The notes beneath the pieces were generated by a model that ran no database searches, was not told the origin of the DNA, and worked only from the letters and a program-made list of their open reading frames with translations. This document shows positions 7,724 to 15,153 of a DNA stretch of 15,867 nucleotides, piece after piece. The stretch spans positions 6,077-21,943 of the forward strand of contig NW_008705565.1 of assembly GCF_000186865.1 (NCBI RefSeq), written 5' to 3'. Position numbers and translations under genes: made by a program. The stretch comes from Aureococcus anophagefferens (Eukaryota > Sar > Pelagophyceae > Pelagomonadales > Pelagomonadaceae). The stretch's first letter is position 1, and every line of letters starts with the position of its first letter.

Positions 7724-9385
7724 ATGCGGGCCCTCGTCGTCGCGCTGCTCGCCGTGCCCGCCGCGCGCGCCGTCGTCTGCTCGAGCTACGACGGCGACCG
7801 CGTCGCCTGCTCGGGCTGCGTCTCCAGCGGCGAGTGCGTCTACGACGAGTCGAGCCAGCGCTGCGACACCGACGCCGACTCGAAGAACTGCGACGCGTCC
7901 ATGCCCGGCATCACGAGCGTCGGCGACGATTACGGCGGGAGCGTGACCCTCGCCCCGAGCGCGTCGTGCCCCGAGGGCTGGACGGCCTACGGCGCGAAGT
8001 GCTTCTACGTGCCGGACGCGCCGAATTCCTGGCCAGAGTGCGTCGCGAACGAGTGCGCGCCGGGCTGGCTCGCCTGCGTCGACGACGAGGACATGAATGC
8101 CTTCATCTACGAGACCTTCATCAAGAACCGGGACCGGCGCCTCTGGATCGGGCTCAACGACGTCGACGTCGAAGGCGAGTTCGCCTTCTCCGCGGGCATG
8201 TGCGAGGGCACGTACTACCGGAACTGGGACGCGGGCGAGCCCAACGGCTGGGGGTCCACGGGCGAGGACTGCGTCATGATGACCCAGTACAACGCCGTCT
8301 GGAACGACGGCGACTGCCTCGCGACGACGAACTCGAATACGGACGTGCACTGCCTCTGCGAGAAGTGGGGCCACACGCCCGTGCCGACGGCGGCCTGCGG
8401 CATCTCGAGCATCGCCGTGACGTCCCCCGGCGCCGGCGCGGAGATCCGGGTCGGCGAGGACGTCGTCGTGACCTGGACGAGCGAGGACTGCGTCTCGGGC
8501 TTCGTGCACGTCGAGCTCTGCGCGTACGAGGCCGGCGGCGACGTGACCTGCGACGGCGCCGCCGTCGTCAACGCGGACCAGCCGACGACGTCCTACTTCT
8601 TCAACACGGGCAGCGCCACCGTGCGCGTCGAGGCGCTCCCCGCGTCGGGCGCGGGCGCGTACGCGTTCTCCGTCGCCGACGACGCCGCGCGCCACGTCGC
8701 CGCGAGCTCGCCCTACTTCACGCTCGTCGGCCCGGACCCGACGCCCGCGCCGTCGGCGGCGCCGACGCGCGCGCCGACGGCGCCGTCGCTCGAGATCACG
8801 AGCGTCGGCGTGATGGCGACGTGCGTCTCCGGCGTCGCGTGCGACGTCGCCTGGGCCTACCGCGGCGCCGCGGCGGCCTGCGCGACGCTCGACGTCGCCG
8901 TAACCGACGTCGCCGGGGCCGTCGTCGGCTCGACGACGACGCCGAACGACGGCTTCACGACGCGCGTCACGGCGGGCGACGCGGAGGTCAGCGACTACAC
9001 GCTGACGCTGCGCTGCGCGGACGACGCCGCCGTGGCGGCCTCCTACGACTTCCGCGTGTCCTACACGCCCGCGCCGACCTTCTCGCCGACGGCCGCGCCG
9101 ACGCGCGCGCCGTCGACCGCCGCGCCGTCGGCCGCGCCGTCGCGCGTCGCGGCCTCCAAGAAGAGCGATTCGGCGGACGCCGCGAGCGCGTCGGCGCTCA
9201 TCGTCGTGCCCCTCCTCGGCCTGCTCCTCGTCGGCGGCGCCGGCGCGGCCTGGATCTACTCCAAGAAGCGCGAGCGCGCGCTCGCCGCCGAGGGCGCGCG
9301 CGCCGCGCAGGGCGACATCGAGTTCGCCACCGTCGCGACGCTCGTCGAGGACGACCGGGGTCCCGAGAAGGAGCGGTACCTGTAA
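7724..9385 (+). CDS. Type I membrane C-type lectin-domain protein with PT-rich stalk
   Basis: 553 aa in one frame; ATG at 7724 has A at -3. Residues 1-17 form a signal peptide (MRALVVALLAVPAARA). A small Cys-rich segment (19-56) resembles a PSI module. A C-type lectin-like domain spans about 82-213: it opens CPEGWTAYGAKCF, contains LWIGLND, the sugar/calcium motif EPN (172-174) and WND (193-195), and closes CLCEK. EPN in the family goes with mannose-type ligands, so calcium-dependent glycan binding is plausible. Two beta-rich modules follow (about 228-335 and 355-446), the first starting ITSPGAGAEIRVGEDVVVTW-like, reminiscent of Kre9/KNH-type Ser-Thr-rich surface modules. They are separated and followed by PT-rich linkers. 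A membrane helix (about 488-512, ALIVVPLLGLLLVGGAGAAW) leads to a ~40-residue cytosolic tail. Role: likely cell-surface recognition or adhesion. Confidence 0.9.
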   Translation: MRALVVALLAVPAARAVVCSSYDGDRVACSGCVSSGECVYDESSQRCDTDADSKNCDASMPGITSVGDDYGGSVTLAPSASCPEGWTAYGAKCFYVPDAPNSWPECVANECAPGWLACVDDEDMNAFIYETFIKNRDRRLWIGLNDVDVEGEFAFSAGMCEGTYYRNWDAGEPNGWGSTGEDCVMMTQYNAVWNDGDCLATTNSNTDVHCLCEKWGHTPVPTAACGISSIAVTSPGAGAEIRVGEDVVVTWTSEDCVSGFVHVELCAYEAGGDVTCDGAAVVNADQPTTSYFFNTGSATVRVEALPASGAGAYAFSVADDAARHVAASSPYFTLVGPDPTPAPSAAPTRAPTAPSLEITSVGVMATCVSGVACDVAWAYRGAAAACATLDVAVTDVAGAVVGSTTTPNDGFTTRVTAGDAEVSDYTLTLRCADDAAVAASYDFRVSYTPAPTFSPTAAPTRAPSTAAPSAAPSRVAASKKSDSADAASASALIVVPLLGLLLVGGAGAAWIYSKKRERALAAEGARAAQGDIEFATVATLVEDDRGPEKERYL

Positions 9386-9555
9386 AGGCGCGCGTTTTGG
9401 TGTGTCGAGACGACTGCGGACTTACCGAGGCCGGCGGCGCCAGCAACTTTGCGTCTTCGACACACGATCACGCGCGCATCGAGCGACACGATCTGCCAGA
9501 GAGCGCCGCTGCCAGAAGCCCCGAAGAAAGCATAAGCCCAGCCCCGAGGCGGATA
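9386..9555 (+). promoter_or_regulatory. Tandem intergenic region between lectin and GLTP genes
   Basis: 170 nt holding the 3' end of the lectin gene and the promoter/5' UTR of the next gene. It contains a 9-nt inverted repeat, gtgtgtcga at 9400-9408 and tcgacacac at 9457-9465, 48 nt apart. The downstream gene's frame stays open through here but has no ATG before 9556. Confidence 0.4.
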
Positions 9556-10581
9556 ATGTCCCAAACTATGACCACATACATCGAAAAAACCAAGACCCTA
9601 AAGACGAGCCTCAGCACCGTGAGCCTCGAGGGCGAGGCGAAGGTCGTCGTCGCGCGCGTGGAACAGTCGAAAACGTTCCTGGCCAAGTACCAGGCCTGCG
9701 GCGTCGCCGTCGCCCTCGCGCTGGCCGTCGCCGCGGCGTCGCACGCGAGATTCGACCTCCCCGGCGGCGCGCCCGGCCCGGCGCCGGCGCCGGCGACGAC
9801 CGGCGCCGGCGAGTCGCCCGAGGCGCTGCTCCGCGCGGGCTTCTCGGAGACCGCGGGCTTCTTCGCGCAGTCCTGGTGGCTGCCCGGCGCCGCCGTCGTC
9901 ATGCCGACGCCCCAAAAGGCGACGCCGCCGCCGCCCGCGCCGAAGCGCCGCCTCTGGCGCCGCCGCGGCGCCGCGGACTCCGTCGCGATCGCCGCGTTGA
10001 AGCAGTCGGACGCGCTCCTCCGCAAGGCCCGGGGCCGCGGCGCGAAGATGCCCGTGCACGGGGCCCAGTTCATGGACGCGATCGCGGCGCTCATGCCGGC
10101 CTTCCAGGTCTTCGGCTCCGCGATCCACGCGGCCGCGGCGAAGGACGTCCTAGGGAACGTCGAGAAGCTCCGCGCGAACGGCGCGCCCGGCATCCCCGTC
10201 CACCGGGGCGTCCTCGACGACGTCGCGCGGCGGAACGAGGGCCACCCGGACAGCACGACCCAGGCCTTTGTGTGGCTCAAGCGCATCCTCCGCTTCACGG
10301 CCGCGTTCTTCGACAATCTCGTGAAACGGCCGGACCTCGAGCTCAACGCGTGCCTCGTCAAGGCCTACGAGGTCCACCTCGGCCCGCACCACAACGTCAT
10401 CATGCGCCAGATCGCCGTCGTCCTCATGCAGATCATCCCGGACCGCGCGTCCATGCTCGCGTGCTTCGACGTCGACGACATGGCCGCGCTCGAGCCCGTC
10501 CTCAACCGGTGGATCGACGGCGCGCTGCCGCTCATCGCCAAGATCGACCAATTTTACGAGATGAACGGGCTGAAGCGCTAA
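9556..10581 (+). CDS. Glycolipid transfer protein (GLTP) domain with N-terminal membrane anchor
   Basis: 341 aa from the ATG at 9556 (A at -3). The frame is open much further upstream, but the base composition and lack of an in-frame ATG argue for this start. A hydrophobic segment at about 45-62 (YQACGVAVALALAVAAA) follows a charged N-terminus. A Pro/Ala linker with a basic patch (KRRLWRRR, 130-137) comes next. The GLTP fold covers about 170-338. It has the sugar-headgroup residues of the family: D197 and N201 in KDVLGNVEKL, K204, W240 and R243 in FVWLKRILRF, and H279 in AYEVHLGPHHN. GLTP proteins move glycosphingolipids or ceramide-1-phosphate between membranes without vesicles. Soluble GLTPs are about 210 aa, so the ~170-residue anchored extension is unusual. 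It converges on the methyltransferase gene with 14 nt between stops. Confidence 0.9.
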   Translation: MSQTMTTYIEKTKTLKTSLSTVSLEGEAKVVVARVEQSKTFLAKYQACGVAVALALAVAAASHARFDLPGGAPGPAPAPATTGAGESPEALLRAGFSETAGFFAQSWWLPGAAVVMPTPQKATPPPPAPKRRLWRRRGAADSVAIAALKQSDALLRKARGRGAKMPVHGAQFMDAIAALMPAFQVFGSAIHAAAAKDVLGNVEKLRANGAPGIPVHRGVLDDVARRNEGHPDSTTQAFVWLKRILRFTAAFFDNLVKRPDLELNACLVKAYEVHLGPHHNVIMRQIAVVLMQIIPDRASMLACFDVDDMAALEPVLNRWIDGALPLIAKIDQFYEMNGLKR

Positions 10582-10595
10582 ACTTTGGAGGTACT

Positions 10596-12143
10596 TTAGC
10601 GAGGTTTCGGCCGCACGGAGAACAGCCGGACGTCCGGCGGGCAGCCCGCGCGCGCGTCCTCGGGCAAAAAGTTCTCGACGACGTCGAAGCTCGCGAAGAG
10701 CGCCGCGAAGAACAGATCGTCGTGCGGGTTCCGGTGGCGGTGCGCGAGGAGGCACAGGGGCACGCCGCAGCCGTCCAGCAGCGCCGCGAGCGTTTTGAGC
10801 AGCGGCGCGTGCAGCTCCGGGTCGTAGACGACGTCCGACGCCAGCACGACGTCGAAGGGCCGGCCCGCGATCGCCGCGGGCAGCGGCTCGAACCAGTCCA
10901 GCGCCAGGGCGTCGACGTTCGGCGCGTCGTTGAGCGTCGCGTTCGCCTCGAGGAGCGGCACGACGTCCGGGACGTCGCTCAGCGCGACCGACGCCGCGTA
11001 GCGCGCGGCCCCGATGCCGACGGCGCCGACGCCCGAGCCGAGCTCGAGGCAGCGCTTCCCGGCCAGGCGTCCGTCGACGGCGCCGCAGCGCACGTAGGCG
11101 AGCAGCGCGAAACTCGCGTCCCAGAGCTTGCCGCCGATGCCCAGCGCGCCCGCGGCCTCGCTCACGACGACGCGGTCGCCCGGCCCGACGGCGACCTCGC
11201 GGCAGCACGTCGCGCCGACGGCGCCGAAGCGGTCTTCTTCCGTTTTCACGCTGCCGCCGACGCGCACGGGCAGCGACAGGACGGCGATGGGCGGCCGGAG
11301 CCACGCGCTCGCGTCGACGGCGACGCGGAGCACGACGTCGGCGCCGTCGTCGGCGTCGACGGTCACCGTCAGCGTCGCCTTCGCGTCCCGTCCGATAAAT
11401 ACATCATCAGGCGGCACGATGCCGCGGCCGTCGACGACGAGCTCGCACCGGTCCGTCGCCGCCGCCGACGCCCAGTCGCGCGGCCGCCAGAGGCCGAATT
11501 CGTTCGCGACGCGGACCTCGACGTCGAAGCGGTCGCCCCGCCGCACGCGCGCGGGGATCGGCGACGCGAAGAAGAGGCGCAGCGTCTGCGACTCGTGGAC
11601 CATGCTCTGCCCCTCCGCCGCGGAGGCTTTGAGCTCCGCGGCGTCCTGGCGGACGGCGACGCGGCACCGCGCGGCCTGGGCCTCCGCGGCGGTCCGCTCC
11701 GCCGGCGTCGACGCCGCGGCGGCGGCGGCCGTCGCGTCCTCCAAAGCGTCCTCGTGGCGCTCGAGCTTGCCGCGCGCGAAGCACCGCTTGAGTAGTATTC
11801 GGCTCGCGACGGCGCGCCCGGCTTCGGCGAGCGCGAGCGTCAAATCCGCCTCGCAGGCCTCCCACTGCTCGAGCGCCGCGCGCGCGGCCGCGCGGTTCTT
11901 GTAGAGCGTCGCGCGGCGGCCCGGCGTTTGGAGTTTGAGGGCGGCGGTGAACGCATCGATCGCCGCGGCGTGGTCGCCGGCCTTGTAGAGCGCGACGGCC
12001 CGGGCGGCGCTGGCTTCGACGCTGTTTTCCCGTGCAACGTCGACCGGTGTGGCGCTGCGCTTTGCTTCGTTCGCCTTGCGGATGCGGCTCTTCTCGAGCG
12101 CTGCACGTTTGCGCGCGTCGATGTCGGTCGCGATCTCGCTCAT
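10596..12143 (-). CDS. TPR / beta-rich / family-16 lysine methyltransferase fusion
   Basis: 515 aa from the ATG at 12143 (upstream frame is open, but its first start-like codon is TTG at 12191). A basic N-terminus leads to TPR-type helices at about 41-139 (VALYKAGDHAAAIDAFTAAL, then TLYKNRAAARAALEQWEAC). A beta-rich module lies at about 184-296 (RRGDRFDVEVRVANEFGLW, ATLTVTVDADDG). The methyltransferase half (about 314-512) has GKLWDASFALLAYV, motif I LELGSGVGAVGIGAA, motif II SDVPDVVPLLEAN, LDW, and DVVLASDVVYDPELHAPLL. That set is typical of Methyltransf_16 (METTL21/VCP-KMT/EEF1A-KMT group), SAM-dependent enzymes that methylate lysines on chaperones and translation factors. The TPR part suggests that the substrate is delivered by a protein partner, possibly a chaperone; that is inference. 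Expected in cytosol or nucleus, as no targeting signal is clear. Confidence 0.85.
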   Translation of the reverse strand: MSEIATDIDARKRAALEKSRIRKANEAKRSATPVDVARENSVEASAARAVALYKAGDHAAAIDAFTAALKLQTPGRRATLYKNRAAARAALEQWEACEADLTLALAEAGRAVASRILLKRCFARGKLERHEDALEDATAAAAAASTPAERTAAEAQAARCRVAVRQDAAELKASAAEGQSMVHESQTLRLFFASPIPARVRRGDRFDVEVRVANEFGLWRPRDWASAAATDRCELVVDGRGIVPPDDVFIGRDAKATLTVTVDADDGADVVLRVAVDASAWLRPPIAVLSLPVRVGGSVKTEEDRFGAVGATCCREVAVGPGDRVVVSEAAGALGIGGKLWDASFALLAYVRCGAVDGRLAGKRCLELGSGVGAVGIGAARYAASVALSDVPDVVPLLEANATLNDAPNVDALALDWFEPLPAAIAGRPFDVVLASDVVYDPELHAPLLKTLAALLDGCGVPLCLLAHRHRNPHDDLFFAALFASFDVVENFLPEDARAGCPPDVRLFSVRPKPR

Positions 12144-12166
12144 CGGCTCGGAGAGTGCGTCAACAT
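12140..12166 (-). promoter_or_regulatory. Upstream ORF whose stop overlaps the methyltransferase ATG
   Basis: On the minus strand an ATG at 12166-12164, preceded by an A run, opens an eight-codon frame that ends with TGA at 12142-12140. That stop overlaps the main start as ATGA. Such an arrangement can permit termination-reinitiation or repress the main frame. It only matters if the transcript starts upstream of 12166, which is not known. Confidence 0.4.
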
Positions 12167-12259
12167 TTTTGTTGCCGCTGTGGTGCCGCAATCTTGCCGC
12201 ATCGGTGCCGCGTCGAGCGCGTCAGTCGTCGTGCTGCGACAGCGCGTCGAAGCGCAGCC
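12144..12259. promoter_or_regulatory. Shared divergent promoter region (methyltransferase / small orphan)
   Basis: Only 116 nt separate two divergent start codons, and it is less GC-biased than the genes. It includes the A/T-rich patch at 12162-12173 and repeated tgccgca-like units at about 12184-12210. Promoter function is inferred from gene orientation. Confidence 0.45.
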
Positions 12260-12339
12260 ATGCTTAAAATCGCGCGCATCGCATCGATCGCTGCCGGCAC
12301 TACACCGAACATGCTCAAAATCCTGCGCATCGCATCGAT
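12260..12339 (+). repeat. 51-nt direct repeat creating the duplicated leader
   Basis: Copies start at 12260 and 12311. The first 29 nt match at 26 positions (atgct, aaaatc and cgcatcgcatcgat are shared), after which they diverge. The spacing is a multiple of three, so the frame is kept. Confidence 0.8.
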
Positions 12340-12703
12340 GGCAATCGCTGCATCGGCCTTGGTGCAGCGCCGGCAGCGATCGACCGCGCTGCATTCGAAG
12401 AAACCGCCGCCGGCGGAGCGCCCGGTCTACAAAAACGGCGACGAGGATTGGGTCGGCCGGCGGCGGCGGCGCATCAAGGACGACGTCGACGAAGCGCTGC
12501 AGAGGGACTGGCAACTCGGCAGCGATTCGACGGCGCGAGCGACGGACGCGCGCGGCTGGCTCGACGGCGACGGCGACGGCGGCGCCGCGCGCGACGCGTT
12601 CGAGGACGACGTCGACGACGATGGCGGTGACTACTTCGACGAGCCCGAGGAGGACGAGGACTACGAGGACGAGCTCGAGGCGGAGATGCGCGCGAGTCGA
12701 TAA
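12260..12703 (+). CDS. Small orphan protein with duplicated hydrophobic leader and acidic tail
   Basis: 147 aa; ATG at 12260 has G at -3. No family recognised. The first 17 residues (MLKIARIASIAAGTTPN) are partly repeated by the next 17 (MLKILRIASMAIAASALVQ starts the second copy at residue 18). Either Met could start a short leader: basic, amphipathic to hydrophobic, then RRQR. It could be a signal peptide or organelle-targeting sequence. The middle has a basic patch (VGRRRRRIKDD), the last third is Asp/Glu-rich (EPEEDEDYEDELEAE). The gene sits between the methyltransferase (divergent) and the protease (convergent, 17 nt between stops). The coherent charge layout and start context support a real gene, but with no homologue in view it could be a spurious frame. 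Confidence 0.5.
   Translation: MLKIARIASIAAGTTPNMLKILRIASMAIAASALVQRRQRSTALHSKKPPPAERPVYKNGDEDWVGRRRRRIKDDVDEALQRDWQLGSDSTARATDARGWLDGDGDGGAARDAFEDDVDDDGGDYFDEPEEDEDYEDELEAEMRASR
12284..12383. repeat. 15-nt perfect inverted repeat, 70 nt apart
   Basis: tcgatcgctgccggc at 12284-12298 is exactly reverse-complementary to gccggcagcgatcga at 12369-12383. It spans the second half of the duplicated leader. No target-site duplication was seen at the outer edges, so a mobile-element origin is not supported. Confidence 0.85.
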
Positions 12704-12720
12704 CGGTTACGAAAATAGGA

Positions 12721-12731
12721 CTAGAGGAACT

Positions 12732-12763
<32 letters not shown>

Positions 12764-14974
12764 GCCGCGGAGGGCGGCGCCGCGAGGATGCCCTCCTCCT
12801 CGTCCTCCTCGTCCGGGTTGTCCTTGTACTTGGACGACCCGCCGTTCTCCGCGCGGCTGAGCATCGCGTTCTCGACGCCCTCGTCGTCGTCGTCGCCGCC
12901 GCCGCCGTTGTCGGCCTGCTCGACGCGCCTGCGAGGGGGGGGGAGGGCGCTCTCGACGCGCGGTTTCGCCCGGCGCGACTCTGGCTCCGGGCGCGCGCGA
13001 GTACTTTTGCCTCGGCCGCGGCGGGCTCGAGCGGTCGACGAGCTCCGTCTCGCGGGGGCCGTCGGTCTCGTCCGGGCTGCCGCGGCAGGAGAAGAGGACG
13101 AGGAAGAAGAGGACGAGGCCGACGCCGGCGAGGCCGATGGCGAGGAGCGCCATCTTCGACTTGCGCGCGGACGCGGAGCGGTAGTCGTCGGCGTTCGCGT
13201 CGTCGTCGTCGTTCATCTTGATCGGGTGGAGGCGGTAGGACGGCCGCGGCGTGGGCCGCGGCGACGGCCGGCCCGAGGGTTTCGGCGTGGGGTCGTGGCT
13301 GTGGGACGGCGCCGGCGTCGGCCGCGGCGTCGGCCGCGGCGTCGGCTCGGGCGTCGGCGCCACCGTCGGCCCCGTCGACGGCCAGGGCGTCGCCGTCGGC
13401 GCGGGCGACGGCGCCGCGGACGGCCGCGGCGACGGCGCGGCCGTCGGCGGCAGGGACGGCGCCGGCGACAGCGACGGCGCCTCCGAGGGGGGCAGCGACG
13501 GCGCCGGCGTGGGCTTGTGCGACGGCGCGGTGCAGTTGGCGACGCCGTTCGCCGCGCAGCAGTCCGTGCAGTCCGTGCCCGCGAGGCAGTTGTAGTAGCC
13601 GTCGTAGTAGTACTCGTCGTCGTAGGCGACGAAGTTGTTGCACTCGCCGTCGAAGGCATAATCACAAGAATCGTCGCAGCGCTCGTTGTAGACGGGCTCC
13701 GCGCACGTCGCGCGCGCGACGCCGAGGCGCCGGTCGTCGACGTCGAACTGGACGTCGTGCCCCGCGAAGAGGGGCCCGCCGAGGACGCCGCCGCGGGGCT
13801 CGTCGAGAAAGATGCGCGGCAGGTACTCGCAGCGGCCCGTGCACGAGTAGTAGGTCTTCTCCATGTAGCTGATGGGCGCGATGGAGATGACCATCTCGCC
13901 CGCGCCGTCCTCCGCGCGGACGCGCACGTGGATGTAGGGGAAGGCCGCGAGGTCCTGGGGCGTCAGGTACACGGTGCCGTCCATGTCGTAGGCCCAGGTG
14001 TGGACGATCTGGGACCAGGCCGCGCGCCACGCGGACGCGCAGCCCGACGGCAGGTAGACGTCCGTCGTGCCCGAGTCGACGATCAACCCGTCGCCCGCGT
14101 TGTAGACGGACGCGGAGACCTGGAGGTTGACGGCGCTGTGGGCCGTGTAGGTCGGCGACGTCGACAGGGCGATGCCCAGCGTCTCGACGCCGTAGAAGCC
14201 CCGCGACGTGATCAGGAGCTTCGCGAACTCCATGGGCGCCGTGTGCTGCGACACCTCGGAGCCGCCCAACACGAACATGCCCGCGTAGGTGCGCGACTTC
14301 GACAGCGGGTCCGTCGGCGTGTAGCATATGGAGAAGGTCGCCTCCTCGAGCGCGCCCTGCTCCACGAGCGTGTTGATGAACGAGTTCGACTCGGACGTCA
14401 TCCCTAAGATGCCGTCCGCGGTCTGCGTGACGAACATCTTGGTCTGGTGGTCGATGCAGCCAAAGACTAAGCGGATGTGGGGCAAATGGTCCTTCGTGAG
14501 CTCGCCCGTCGTGTAGCCCTCGCTCAGGACCTCGCCGTCCTTGTGCTTGTAGCCGCGGACCGACGCGTCGACGTTGCCCAGACTCACCAGGTCGCTCGCC
14601 TTCTTCGCGTGCCACATGCTCCCCTCCTCGTAGGCCTGGCTCAACGTGCCGCGCAGCTCCTCGTAGGTCGACGACTCCGACGCCTTGAAGGGCGCGTCCG
14701 TGTGCGACCCGCAGCCGTTGCACGGCTCGCACACCCACGCCGCGTAGTGGCTGCCGGAGTCGACGATGACGCTCACGCGCTGCGGCGGCGTGCCGACGTA
14801 GAGGTGCGTGTAGTGCGTGCTCATGCCCTCGTAGAGCTCCCCGCCGGCGGCCATCGCCAGGTCCCCGTTGTAGAGCACGCGCCGCGTCCGCGCGCCGGGG
14901 CTGCGGTGCAGGTCGAACTTTAAAAGCTCGCTCGACGCGACGGCGGCGCCGGCGACGAGCAGCGCGCCGCGCAT
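12721..14974 (-). CDS. Membrane-anchored pepsin-like aspartyl protease with LNR-like module and PT stalk, two exons
   Basis: Exons (minus strand) are 14974-13005 and 12928-12721, giving 725 aa. The ATG at 14974 (G at -3) begins a signal peptide, MRGALLVAGAAVASS. The A1 protease domain spans about 53-425: GTPPQ (61-65), first catalytic D72 in VDSGS, DGILGM (188-192 region), second catalytic D300 in IVDSGTTDVYLP, and GGPLFAGHDVQFD near the end. A Cys-rich unit follows (433-473: CDDSCDYAFDGECNN ... CLAGTDCTDCC) that matches the Lin-12/Notch-type repeat pattern common in stramenopile and haptophyte surface proteins. A PT-rich stalk (about 485-580), a membrane helix (about 608-630, MALLAIGLAGVGLVLFFLVLF) and an acidic cytosolic tail complete it. 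Splicing restores the tail KRVEQADNGG through ENAMLSRAENGGSSKYK to nine Asp and AQFL. Probable role: processing of proteins at the surface or in the secretory path. Confidence 0.92.
12736..12762 (-). repeat. (GTC)9 trinucleotide run encoding poly-Asp
   Basis: Nine perfect GTC units on the plus strand, read as nine GAC codons seven codons before the protease stop (only in the spliced frame). Confidence 0.95.
12929..13004 (-). other. Intron of the aspartyl protease gene (76 nt)
   Basis: On the minus strand it begins GTACTCGC and ends in a pyrimidine run followed by CTCGCAG. It interrupts an AAG codon after two bases, so the Lys is restored on joining (phase 2). Without splicing the protein would run into a long Arg/Gly-rich tail ending at 12707, which reads like an out-of-frame translation. 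Confidence 0.88.
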
Positions 14975-15153
14975 GGCCGCTCCGCCTCGGCCGCTCCGCC
15001 TCGGCCGCCGCCGCGCAACAATACCCGAAGACGCGCGGCCACTCAGCCCCAGGGCTGCCCGAATTAGACGACGGCATGCGCGGTTCAAGGAGAGCTTTTG
15101 TTGCAGTCGATTCCTGCAGAGCATCTCTTGACAGCCAGTGGCATCGCGCGAAG
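14975..15153. promoter_or_regulatory. Shared divergent promoter region (protease / lipid phosphatase)
   Basis: 179 nt between divergent start codons. A perfect tandem duplication of a 14-nt unit (ccgctccgcctcgg) occupies 14977-14990 and 14991-15004, next to the protease start. The half near the phosphatase gene is more AT-rich (about 15060-15135). An in-frame ATG for the protease at 15124 also exists but would place 50 basic residues ahead of the signal peptide, so this stretch is taken as non-coding. Confidence 0.5.

Noticed and set aside
12144..12191. N-terminal extension of the methyltransferase from 12191
   Set aside because: The codon there is TTG, not ATG, and the extension has no domain character.
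12284..12383. MITE or insertion element bounded by the 15-nt inverted repeat
   Set aside because: No target-site duplication at the outer edges, and the element would be only 100 nt inside an open reading frame.
12707..12928. Continuation of the protease as an Arg/Gly-rich tail to 12707
   Set aside because: A good donor and acceptor remove 76 nt and restore an acidic tail ending at 12721; the unspliced tail has out-of-frame character.
14975..15124. In-frame upstream ATG at 15124 for the protease
   Set aside because: It would put 50 Arg-rich residues before a clear signal peptide and leave 29 nt to the divergent gene.
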